From assembly GCA_025057975.1 (NCBI GenBank), contig JANWUV010000003.1, positions 124,001 to 188,000 of the forward strand: 64,000 nucleotides of DNA, given 5' to 3'. Shown one piece after another: positions 18,936 to 27,388 of the stretch. The position numbers and the translations under genes were made by a program. Origin of the DNA: Chloracidobacterium sp. (GTDB lineage: Bacteria > Acidobacteriota > Blastocatellia > Chloracidobacteriales > Chloracidobacteriaceae). Every line of letters starts with the position of its first letter. Position 1 is the first letter of the stretch. The notes beneath the pieces are model-generated. The model made no database searches. It saw only the letters and a list, made by a program, of their open reading frames with translations, and was not told where the DNA came from.

Positions 18936-19248
18936 GCCTGTGCTAACGCAGCAAGGTAAGTTGCCGCTTTGCCTCTAGGCGGCTTCATCCGGCGCGATGC
19001 GTCCGCTTTCCGCCCAAGTGTACAAAGCACAGGTTCGTCCGTGAAGCTCCAAGTTGTTCAAAGTCCTTGAGCCTCACCGGCAAGTTGTGTGGCTTGTGCC
19101 GCTCGGTGCAGCGCGCCGTTGTTACGTAGCCATCCAAAACATGCCTGCCAAGGCGTTTGCCTAACAGGATGGCTTTCGCCATACTCATCCCCGCCTTATG
19201 CCTCGCTTCGATTAACGCTGACCAGCGGCGCGGTCGCGACTCGGCACA
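18936..19248. other. 313-bp region without a supported gene
   Basis: Lies between the subtilase terminator and the TolB-like gene. A minus-strand open frame at 18985-19263 (92 codons) has no recognisable domain, no ribosome site and overlaps the next gene's start, so it is not called. Presumed to hold the promoter of the downstream gene. Confidence 0.4.
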
Positions 19249-20334
19249 ATGATGAAACGCCAAGCAAGCTTTCTCGTTGTGATTCTTCTGCTCCTGCTCG
19301 GCTTACCCACCATCGCCCATCAGCCCAAACCCAACGCGCAAGGCGCGGCTAAAGCCTACCCGCCGCCCAAGCTCGATCCCCGCGAAAAACATCTGGCTAA
19401 CCTGCGTCAACTTACCTTCGGCGGCGAAAATGCCGAAGCCTACTTTTCATTTGACGGCCGCCGCCTTGTCTTCCAGTCCACCCGTGACGGCCGCGCTTGC
19501 GACCAAATCTACGTCATGGACGTGACCGGCGCGCGCCAGCGAATGGTCAGTACGGGCTTTGGACGAACGACCTGCGCCTACTTTCTCCGGGACGGCCAGC
19601 ACATTATCTACGCTTCAACCCATCTGGCGCAGCGAGAATGCCCGCCGCGACCCGATTTCTCGCGTGGTTACGTCTGGGCGCTCTATCCGACCTACGACAT
19701 TTTCAAAGCGAGTCTGGACGGCAAACGACTGATTCGACTAACTGATTCACCCGGCTACGATGCCGAGGCCACCGTCTCGCCCGACGGCCGCCGCATTGTG
19801 TTCACCTCCGACCGCTCCGGCGATTTGGAGCTGTACGTCATGGACACCGACGGGAAAAACGTCCGCCAGTTGACCAACACGCCCGGTTACGATGGTGGAG
19901 CATTTTTCTCGCATGACGGGAAGAAAATCGTCTGGCGGGCCAGTCGTCCCGAAGGACAGGAACTTGAGGAATACCGGGCGCTGTTGAAAGAACATCTCAT
20001 TCGCCCGTCGCGGCTGGATATTTATGTGATGGATGCGGATGGCTCGAACATCCGCCGCCTAACTAATAACGGCAAGGCCAACTTCGCGCCGTTTTTCACG
20101 CCCGACGACCAAAAGGTGATTTTCGCCTCCAATATGGACGACCCACGTGGGCGCAACTTCGATCTCTACCTCATCAATCTGGACGGCACAGGGTTAGAGC
20201 GCGTCACCTATCATGAAACCTTCGATGGCTTCCCGATGTTTTCGCCGGACGGCAAGAAACTTGTTTTTGCCTCGAATCGCAACGGACGTGCGATGGGCGA
20301 AACCAACATCTTCATCGCGGACTGGATACCATAG
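19249..20334 (+). CDS. Exported TolB-like beta-propeller protein
   Basis: 361 residues with an N-terminal signal peptide (FLVVILLLLLGLPTIAHQ). The rest is a six-bladed TolB/PD40-type propeller: repeated blades of the form AYFSFDGRRLVFQSTRDG, ATVSPDGRRIVFTSDRSGDLELYVMD, AFFSHDGKKIVWRAS, FFTPDDQKVIFASN and MFSPDGKKLVFASNRNG. True TolB is periplasmic and works with Pal, but this protein lacks the TolB N-terminal domain and no tol or pal genes are near, so it is better described as a periplasmic PD40 propeller of unknown partner. Two adjacent ATGs (19249, 19252) are possible starts. Confidence 0.82.
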   Translation: MMKRQASFLVVILLLLLGLPTIAHQPKPNAQGAAKAYPPPKLDPREKHLANLRQLTFGGENAEAYFSFDGRRLVFQSTRDGRACDQIYVMDVTGARQRMVSTGFGRTTCAYFLRDGQHIIYASTHLAQRECPPRPDFSRGYVWALYPTYDIFKASLDGKRLIRLTDSPGYDAEATVSPDGRRIVFTSDRSGDLELYVMDTDGKNVRQLTNTPGYDGGAFFSHDGKKIVWRASRPEGQELEEYRALLKEHLIRPSRLDIYVMDADGSNIRRLTNNGKANFAPFFTPDDQKVIFASNMDDPRGRNFDLYLINLDGTGLERVTYHETFDGFPMFSPDGKKLVFASNRNGRAMGETNIFIADWIP

Positions 20335-20344
20335 CTGCGAACTT

Positions 20345-21577
20345 TCAACTGGTCAGACGGGCGTCAAGGGCGTCCAGCGAGGCCTGCAAACGGGAAATGT
20401 CCCGGTCGGACTTGAACGCCGGCGCACGCGGCGGCACCGGACGGTGCGCCGGAGCCGACAACGGAATACGCCGTCCCGGGCGCACCAACATGACGCCATG
20501 CCGGGCAAAAATTGGCGCGTACTCGTCGAAATGTTCCGCCAAATGCGCCATCACTGTATCGTTGCCGTGCCGGGCAATTGGGATGCGCGCCTCGTAGTCC
20601 ATGATGTTGTAGAAAAACATTCGGTAGTCATCCATGCGTGGCTCAATGATGATGATGTCCACGTCCGGGTGCAGCCGCTTATACCGCTCAAGCCCTAGTT
20701 CGATTCGCGAATGCAGCAGCACGCGCAGCATTTGCCACGCAATGTACCCGAAACCCTTCTCACGTAAGTAGCGCCCCTTGCCTTCAAACAGTGGAACAGC
20801 CTCGCGGTCAATATCGTTGCGCAGCGGTACGACCGGGTTGATGCACACAATCAGTTTTGCGCCCTTGGCGATGGCAATGTCAATGTGCAACGTTTTGCGC
20901 ATTGCGCCATCCACATAGTCGCGCCGCCCAATGCGGACAGGACGGTAAAACAACGGGATGGCGGTGGACGCCTGCACGGCTTTGGAAATCGGCACGTGGT
21001 CATGGCCCTCGTCGCCGAACACCACACGGTCGCCAGTATCCAGTTCCGTGGCGACAACGTAGAGCGTTCGGCGCAGTTGTCGGAAGTCATTCGTCCGACC
21101 GAGTTGATGGAAACTGTTGCGGAGGTAGCTTTCTACCCGATCGTTAACAAACAGGCCCGACGGCAGAACTTCATCAAAGACGCTCACATACGGGTTGCCA
21201 CCCAGCGTCGCCTTCCGCAGCTTTTTCAGAGCGTTCAGGGTCAGGGTACGCGGAAGCATCAGCGCTCGTTCAAAGAACTCTCCAAAGTTTGGGCGAAACA
21301 CATCCCACTTGGGGAATGGCGGAATTGGCGCATCTGGGTCCTGCCGTAGCGCGGCGAACATCGCTTCCGGGGTGACGCCGTTGGCAAGAAACGACCCGAC
21401 AAACGCCCCTGCCGACAAGCCGATGATCATGTCGAAGTCGGCGATGGTGAACGCTTCGCTAAGGTACTGGTCAAGCGCATGAAGCGCCCCAATCTCATAG
21501 ACGACGCCAGTGATGCCGCCGCCCGCCAAAATGAGCGCCGTCTTACTGCGATTCAACGGTGATTTGGAGTTGGGCAT
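20345..21577 (-). CDS. Patatin-like phospholipase
   Basis: 410 residues from the ATG at 21577. Patatins are lipid acyl hydrolases with a Ser-Asp dyad. Visible features: the glycine-rich oxyanion loop ALILAGGGITGVVYEIGALH, nucleophile elbow IIGLSAGAFVGSFLANG (GxSxG), and the catalytic Asp in RDYVDGAMRKTLHIDIAI (DGA). The central part between the dyad residues is long and helical, as in the larger bacterial patatins. No signal peptide, so cytoplasmic or peripheral membrane. The upstream frame to 21670 encodes a Cys/Ala-rich stretch without family match and was dropped. Substrate not inferable. Confidence 0.88.
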   Translation of the reverse strand: MPNSKSPLNRSKTALILAGGGITGVVYEIGALHALDQYLSEAFTIADFDMIIGLSAGAFVGSFLANGVTPEAMFAALRQDPDAPIPPFPKWDVFRPNFGEFFERALMLPRTLTLNALKKLRKATLGGNPYVSVFDEVLPSGLFVNDRVESYLRNSFHQLGRTNDFRQLRRTLYVVATELDTGDRVVFGDEGHDHVPISKAVQASTAIPLFYRPVRIGRRDYVDGAMRKTLHIDIAIAKGAKLIVCINPVVPLRNDIDREAVPLFEGKGRYLREKGFGYIAWQMLRVLLHSRIELGLERYKRLHPDVDIIIIEPRMDDYRMFFYNIMDYEARIPIARHGNDTVMAHLAEHFDEYAPIFARHGVMLVRPGRRIPLSAPAHRPVPPRAPAFKSDRDISRLQASLDALDARLTS

Positions 21578-21687
21578 GGCGTGTCTGTGCGAGCAAGCCA
21601 AGAAAGCGAGGGAAAACTCAGCCGGCGTGCAGCTTTTGCACAAGCAGGCGGCGGCGCTGGACAGCGCCAACCAGGCGCCGGCTTCAG

Positions 21688-22353
21688 CTAAGACAAAGCA
21701 ATCCGCTGACTGTAGAAGTCGTAAATGCGGTTTAGGCGCTTAAGTTCGCGCTCGTAGATCGTATCCGTAAGCGACTGAATGTTTTTGACCGGCCGCAAAG
21801 CGTTGTAGCCCCGCTCAAGCATGTCCACAATGTTGTCGCGTGACATTGTGAACATATGGGCTGTCAAGCGCGCCGTCTTGAGAATCATGCCGATAAAGCG
21901 GTACTGGCACAATGAATGGGTGAAATGGAAGCACTCTACGATGAGGTCAAGCTGCTCGATTCGCGCATCGTAGTTGTTGCACCGGTAGTACGCTTCATCG
22001 TACTGCTCTTGAGAAATGTTCCGCCTGACGCCCATCTTTTCGAGCGTGACCACCATCAAGTTGTCCAGCGCATCGGACAACTCATAGAGGTCAAGCAGGC
22101 GAATCAGACCGTGAAAGAACCGTTCGCCCAGCGCGTTGCGGAAATAGTTTGAAATTTGCTCAAAACTGCGGTTGCGCTCTTCAAAGTCGCGCGGCGCGTA
22201 AATGTCCTGCACGAAGAACTCACATAGCGGCCCGTATTCTTTTGAGTTATAGAGGTCACTAAAGTTGCGTTTGAGCTGTTTGACCTGAAAATCTTGGAGT
22301 TCGCGTTTGAGCGCAAGGTTGACGGCGGTTTTCGCCGAAGCTTTCTTGGGCAT
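21688..22353 (-). CDS. Helical protein resembling the FFLEELY-motif group
   Basis: 221 residues, all alpha-helical in composition, no signal peptide or membrane segment. LKRNFSDLYNSKEYGPLCEF and FVQDIYAPRDFEERN resemble the start of the loosely defined FFLEELY-motif proteins (Y-D/N-L ... FFxxDIY-x-P-x-DF), but the match is by eye and the function of that group is unknown. Ends with a helix carrying RIYDFYSQRIAL. It is 110 bp upstream of the patatin gene on the same strand and might be cotranscribed. Confidence 0.6.
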   Translation of the reverse strand: MPKKASAKTAVNLALKRELQDFQVKQLKRNFSDLYNSKEYGPLCEFFVQDIYAPRDFEERNRSFEQISNYFRNALGERFFHGLIRLLDLYELSDALDNLMVVTLEKMGVRRNISQEQYDEAYYRCNNYDARIEQLDLIVECFHFTHSLCQYRFIGMILKTARLTAHMFTMSRDNIVDMLERGYNALRPVKNIQSLTDTIYERELKRLNRIYDFYSQRIALS

Positions 22354-22515
22354 GGATGGCGTCTAGGGACGACACAGCAAAGGTGATGCGTGGCAAGCAG
22401 CCGCGCCCTACGTCATTATACTTCGTCGAAACTAAGCCGGAACAGGGTGGAACGCTTAGGCGGAACGGGTGGGGCAGAGGCTTTCCCGTGTTTTACCGCC
22501 ACGCGCCTTGTCAGA

Positions 22516-25500
22516 ATGAATCATAGACAACAAACGACGTGGGTCGGTTGCGGCGGTACGTCGTGGCGACGTTGCCGCCGCTGCGGTCTGTGGTTGGGCG
22601 TGGTTTTCCTCCTGCTAAACGGTGGATTCGCCGCCCAAGCGCCGCCGGCGACGGGCTTGACCATCAGCGGCGTGGTCGTCGCCGAGTCCGGCGCTCCGCT
22701 GGCGGACGCCAAGGTAATGTGTACGAGCCCGACCGCCCCTGTGGCCTCCCTGCTGACGGGGACGGACGGCAGATTCACCTTCACCGTTCCGCGTGTCGGC
22801 AAATACACCATCACCGCCACCGCGAATGGCTATCGGCCGCAGACACAGGCCGTCAGCTTGAGTCGTCCCGACGAGATCGTCAGCGATCTGAAGCTCCAAC
22901 TGTCCCCTAGCTCGCTGCGGGTCGTCGCGCGCAGTGAGCGCACCAATGTGAATCTCAGCGGTGCAGTCGTGACGGCGCGGCTGAAGGACACGGCGCGGCG
23001 TGAAGTCACCGCTCTGCGCGCGCTCGAAGGCCGCCGGGGTGAGTACTTCTTCGGACGCATGGAGGCGGGCGTTTACGAGGTCACGGCCGTCGTCACCGGC
23101 TACGAAGCTAAAACGGTCGAGGTCGTCGTTCCCGGCGAGCGGACGACGCTGGAAGTCACCCTTCTGTTGAACCGCGTATCCACCATTCCCATCGGCGTGC
23201 GCAGCTTGGATCGTTCATTCGTTGCGCCGCGCTTACCCTCCAATGACGTGCAGACTGTGTTTTGCGACGCCGATGGAAGCGTGTGGTTTGGGACGACCGC
23301 CGGCGTCTGCCGCTTTGACGGACAAGCGTCCCAGTCGTCTGAAACGCCGGAGTCGTTTCTTGCTCCCCTCGTCGGGAAATCCGTGACGGCGCTGGCGCGG
23401 ACAACCGACGGTGTGCTGTGGTTCGGAACGCCTGACGGACTGGCGTTTCTGCCGTCGGGAATGACGACGGTGTCGTTTCTCTCCGAATCGGCGCGTGATG
23501 TGACCTGCCTATTGGCGGGTGTAGGCGGCGAGCTTTGGGTCGGGACGGCGAGCGGGCTGTACCGCTACTGGCCGGCCTCCACTCAGTGGCAACCGGTCGC
23601 TGACATTGGCGCGACGCGGATCGCCGACCTCCACACGTTGCCTGACGGCGGCGTGGCGGCGGCGACTGCCCGCGGACTGTTCCGGTGGCGGCCAGGGCAA
23701 GGCTGGGAACGGCTGACCCCGACCGCCGTCGGCGAGGCGGCCGTACACGGCGTCGCTGCCGATCCGCAGTCGCCGACGCTCTGGTGTACGACTTCCGCTG
23801 GGCTGTGCACGGTGACCCCAGACGGCCACCTTGTCGCTGTGCCGGGCGCTTTGTCGCAACGTCCGCTGGGAGCCTGTCGAGTGGATGGGGAAGGGCGCGT
23901 CTGGTGCGCCCGCGCCGACGGGCAGGGCGTCATTGTTTATGACCCCCACCGCAACGAGGCGGCGGAATTGCTAACTGACGCCGCCGTGGTGGGTGTGACC
24001 TGCGACCTTGACCACAACCTCTGGTTCGCCACGGACAAGGGTGCTTTCCGGCACGATGTCTATAGCTTCGTCGTCTTTGACACAAGTCGTGGCTTGCCGG
24101 ACAGCGATGTGTACGCTGTAGCGCCCGCCGCTGAACCGGGCCGTCTCTGGGTTGGGACGGCGCGCGGCGTCTATGCCTTCGACGGCGTACGCTTTCAGAG
24201 TCCGCATCCCGACCTAGCCAAACTGACGGTTCGCGCGCTGCTGGCGGCGGACGATCGCCTGTGGGTTGGGGCGGAAAACGGCCTCTGGTTGTGGGACGGT
24301 GCAGCTGTTCGCGCCGTCACAGCCGACGACCGTTCCCTGACGCGGGTGCGGTCGTTGCTGCTGGACGCTGCGCGCCAAACGCTCTGGGTCGTCACAGCTA
24401 AGATGCTGTTCAAACTCAACGCCGTGACGCTAAAGCCGGACGGCGAAGCCATTCCGCTGGACGGCGAAGTGCGGACGGCGACGCTTGCCCGCTCCGGCGC
24501 GGTGTGGCTGGCCACTAACGACGGCGCGTACCGCTATGAGCCAGAAACGGCTGAACTCGTGGTCATCGGCGATACGCGCGGACTGGAGAACCTCGATGTG
24601 CGCGCCGTTGTTGAACAGCCCCAGAGCGGCCGCTTTTGGCTAGCGACGGGACGGGGGATTGAAACCTTCGACGGCGTGAACTTTGTCTCCGACAGTTTTC
24701 AGACGGCGGTGCAGGGCGGCGACGTACAAGCCCTGTACGTCGAGCAGAACGCCATGGAAGCCTTTCTGTGGGTCGCGTTGGGTGACGGCAGCCTGCGCAA
24801 ATTTCTGCTGGACGAGGAAGGTGTGGCGCAGACCTACCGGCGGGATCGGTATGATCTCGGTGGTCTGCGTCTGCGCGGCGTTGTGAAAACGCCGGACGGC
24901 GCCCTCTGGCTCGCCACCGACGCCGGGCTGGTGCGGCATCGCCCCAACCTGCGTCCGCCCGTCGTGGACATTCGCCTAGAAGCCGACGGAGCAGAGATCC
25001 CGTCGGCGAGGGAAGCGTCACTGCGCGCTGGCTTCCATCGGTTGAAATTTCGCTTTACAGCTGTCAGTCAGACCGGCCCGGTGACGTACTTTTACCGCCT
25101 CGTCGGGCGCGACGCTGACTGGCGACGCATTACGCCGGAGCGCACAGCGACGACGCCGACCGAGTACGCTGTCAGCGGCCTGCCCGCCGGCGAACACGTC
25201 TTTGAAGTGCGGGCACTGAGTCGTGACCTGTACGGGCGGACGGCCGCCGTTCGGCGCTACGTCGTGCGGATTGACGCCCCGTTTTACCTGCGGGGCTGGT
25301 TCTGGGCCGTCTGCGCTTTAGTCATGACGGGCGGCGGCACAGGCGTCTGGCTTATGCAGCGTGCGCGCAGCCGGGAATACGTCCTGCCGCCGGCGCTGCG
25401 CAAATTCACGCCCATCGGACGCAATCCCTACGTCGTCGGCAACCCGATTCGCTCCCAAGCCATGTTTTTCGGCCGCGAGGATGATTTCCAGTACGTCGTG

Positions 25501-26565
25501 CGGAAGCTCGAGGCGACGCCGCAGGGACTGGTTATCGTTTTTTGCGGCGAGCGACGTACGGGAAAAAGTTCTATCCTCTACCAGATGGCGAACGGCCGGT
25601 TGGGTGAAGCATTTACGCCGGTCTTCATAGACATGCAGGAAATGCTGGTTCGCAGCGATGGAGAATTTTTCAACCGCGTCGCCCGTCTCATCGGCGAAGC
25701 CGTGACCAAACAAACGTCTGCGCCGTGGGAACCACCTGATTTCACAGGCGAGCCGAACCCGTATGACCGTTTCCGAGCATTCATTGAAGCGACGCTCGAC
25801 CGGATCGGCGACCGGCAACTGGTGTGGCTGGTAGACGAGTATGAGTTGTTTGAGACGAAGGTGGAAGACGGCAAACTGTCGCGTGATCTCGTGCCGTTTC
25901 TGGCGAGTTTGCTGGATCGTTATGCACGTCTGTCGTTTGTGTTTACCGGCTCGCGGCGGCTGGAAGACCGAGATCGGCGCTTCTGGCGCGACTTGTTGCG
26001 GCGGTCACTGTTTCGGAAGGTGTCCTACCTGACGCCTAACGACACACGGCGGCTCATTACGGAACCGGTCAGAGACTGCGTCGTGTACGGTCGGGGCGTG
26101 GTGGATGCCATCGTGCGGTTGACGGCCGGACAGCCGTTTTACACGCAGGTGCTCTGCCAAAACATAGTTGATTTTCTCAATGAGCAGAAACGGCACTACG
26201 TGCTGCGGGCGGATGTCGTCGCCATTGTTGAGGAGGTCGTCAACAACCCGCTCCCGCAGATGATGTATTTTTGGGACGGTCTGAGTGACGATGAAAAACT
26301 GGTGCTGGCGCTGATGGCCGATGTGCTGCTGGACGAAGCCGACGTTGTCACGGCCGAACGTTTGGCCACGCGCATTGCGGAAGCGGGCTACCCTGTCACG
26401 CTGTCCGAGACGACGATTCGGCTGACGCTGGAAGAGTTGTTTCGCAACGAGGTGCTTGAAAAGTATGGCGATGACACTTTCGCTTACCGAGTGGATTTGC
26501 TGCGTCACTGGATTCGGCGCAGTCACAGCGTCTGGCAAGTCGTAGGCGAAGTGCGCTCGCGGTAG
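22516..26565 (+). CDS. Receptor-like protein: PEGA/CarboxypepD-like domains, two-component propellers, Y_Y_Y domain, TM, cytoplasmic AAA/STAND ATPase
   Basis: 1349 residues. In order: a signal or anchor segment (about 25-40); two carboxypeptidase-regulatory-like Ig domains (about 46-205; GLTISGVVVAESGAPLADAK); two-component-regulator propeller repeats from about 210 to 830 (many W-F-G-T/A-T blades such as VWFGTTAGVCRFDG, LWFGTPDGLAFL, LWVGTARGVYAFDG); a Y_Y_Y domain (FRFTAVSQTGPVTYFYRLVG); one membrane helix at about 926-945; then a cytoplasmic P-loop ATPase with FFGREDDF (985), Walker A CGERRTGKSSIL (about 1010), Walker B VWLVDEYELF (about 1101) and the sensor-like FTGSRR (about 1143). In typical hybrid two-component receptors the part after Y_Y_Y is a histidine kinase; here no kinase motifs exist and an ATPase replaces it. 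ATG 22516 chosen over the frame start at 22390 because it precedes the signal sequence. Confidence 0.82.
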   Translation: MNHRQQTTWVGCGGTSWRRCRRCGLWLGVVFLLLNGGFAAQAPPATGLTISGVVVAESGAPLADAKVMCTSPTAPVASLLTGTDGRFTFTVPRVGKYTITATANGYRPQTQAVSLSRPDEIVSDLKLQLSPSSLRVVARSERTNVNLSGAVVTARLKDTARREVTALRALEGRRGEYFFGRMEAGVYEVTAVVTGYEAKTVEVVVPGERTTLEVTLLLNRVSTIPIGVRSLDRSFVAPRLPSNDVQTVFCDADGSVWFGTTAGVCRFDGQASQSSETPESFLAPLVGKSVTALARTTDGVLWFGTPDGLAFLPSGMTTVSFLSESARDVTCLLAGVGGELWVGTASGLYRYWPASTQWQPVADIGATRIADLHTLPDGGVAAATARGLFRWRPGQGWERLTPTAVGEAAVHGVAADPQSPTLWCTTSAGLCTVTPDGHLVAVPGALSQRPLGACRVDGEGRVWCARADGQGVIVYDPHRNEAAELLTDAAVVGVTCDLDHNLWFATDKGAFRHDVYSFVVFDTSRGLPDSDVYAVAPAAEPGRLWVGTARGVYAFDGVRFQSPHPDLAKLTVRALLAADDRLWVGAENGLWLWDGAAVRAVTADDRSLTRVRSLLLDAARQTLWVVTAKMLFKLNAVTLKPDGEAIPLDGEVRTATLARSGAVWLATNDGAYRYEPETAELVVIGDTRGLENLDVRAVVEQPQSGRFWLATGRGIETFDGVNFVSDSFQTAVQGGDVQALYVEQNAMEAFLWVALGDGSLRKFLLDEEGVAQTYRRDRYDLGGLRLRGVVKTPDGALWLATDAGLVRHRPNLRPPVVDIRLEADGAEIPSAREASLRAGFHRLKFRFTAVSQTGPVTYFYRLVGRDADWRRITPERTATTPTEYAVSGLPAGEHVFEVRALSRDLYGRTAAVRRYVVRIDAPFYLRGWFWAVCALVMTGGGTGVWLMQRARSREYVLPPALRKFTPIGRNPYVVGNPIRSQAMFFGREDDFQYVVRKLEATPQGLVIVFCGERRTGKSSILYQMANGRLGEAFTPVFIDMQEMLVRSDGEFFNRVARLIGEAVTKQTSAPWEPPDFTGEPNPYDRFRAFIEATLDRIGDRQLVWLVDEYELFETKVEDGKLSRDLVPFLASLLDRYARLSFVFTGSRRLEDRDRRFWRDLLRRSLFRKVSYLTPNDTRRLITEPVRDCVVYGRGVVDAIVRLTAGQPFYTQVLCQNIVDFLNEQKRHYVLRADVVAIVEEVVNNPLPQMMYFWDGLSDDEKLVLALMADVLLDEADVVTAERLATRIAEAGYPVTLSETTIRLTLEELFRNEVLEKYGDDTFAYRVDLLRHWIRRSHSVWQVVGEVRSR

Positions 26566-26578
26566 GTTATACGGCGCG

Positions 26579-27318
26579 ATGCGGCTGTGTCTTTGGCTTG
26601 TTGTGTTTGGGGCAGCGGCTTACGCGCAGGATACCAGCGTGGCGTAGCAGGCGGAGGTGGTTTTCCCGCAGTTCGGCAAGACCGTCGTCCGCGTGCTGGA
26701 GGGAGAGGACCAAGCGCCGACGCTTGAAATTGCGTCGCCCGAAGCGCGGTGGCCAACGGCGCGTTTTGTGATGAGGCGCGACCACATAGCGATCCCATAG
26801 CAGGCTATGCATTTGGAACAACCTTCACTTTTGCGCGGTTTTGGATACTGAATGTCGCCGGCTTTCCGCAGCCCCTTATTGCCTGGGTCGCTGTCGCGCT
26901 AGGCGGCTCCGGGCATAGTTTTGAACTGGAGCTCATCGGCGTCGTCGGGGGAAAGTTTGCGCGGCTTTCCAAGAGACGCCTTGTGACCTCCAACCTTGGC
27001 GGTTTTCACGTCGGCACGCTCAGTGACGGACGGATTAAAGTTGTGGTGTGGGACTTCATCTGGGCCGACAACGAAGCACATTATGAACCGCACCGCTATG
27101 AACTTGAGTTCTACGGCGTGAACCCAAGGACAAAGCGATTGTTCCTGATACAGCGACAGCGCTCGGCCAAAAAGTATGACGAGATTGATCGTGGGAAGGG
27201 CGCGGCGCGGGAGTTCGGGCTGCAGGTGCATAACCTGCTCGATGACATACCGGAGTTCAAGGCGTTTGTTAGCCCGGATGAGAGAGACGAGGAAGACGAG
27301 CCATCCCACCAGACTTGA
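26579..27318 (+). pseudogene. Broken gene for a secreted or envelope protein of unknown function
   Basis: ATG 26579 opens a signal peptide (MRLCLWLVVFGAAAYAQDTS) that meets an in-frame TAG at 26645-26647. Past it, the same frame continues sensibly (VVFPQFGKTVVRVLEGEDQ) to another stop at 26800. The protein then appears to continue in another frame (phase shift by two) as the open frame 26749-27318: FTFARFWILNVAGFPQP ... RLFLIQRQRSAKKYDEID. So one amber codon plus one frameshift separate the pieces. Either a decaying gene, or sequencing errors. The gene starts 14 bp after the ATPase receptor stop, so it was probably in that operon. No family recognised. Confidence 0.55.
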
Positions 27319-27326
27319 TCATCACC

Positions 27327-27362
27327 AAAAAAACGCCCGGCCGCATCACTGGCGGCCGGGCG
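27327..27362 (-). terminator. Rho-independent terminator of bchN-bchB-coiled-coil operon
   Basis: On the minus strand an 11-bp perfect GC stem (27352-27362 with 27334-27344), 7-base loop, followed by seven T (27327-27333). Located just beyond the stop of the coiled-coil gene at 27389, so it closes the minus-strand operon. Confidence 0.95.
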
Positions 27363-27388
27363 CATCACGTCGGAAACAAATCGCTGAT

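Noticed and set aside
18985-19263. Open frame of 92 codons on the minus strand
   Set aside because: No recognisable domain or ribosome site; overlaps the start of the TolB-like gene.
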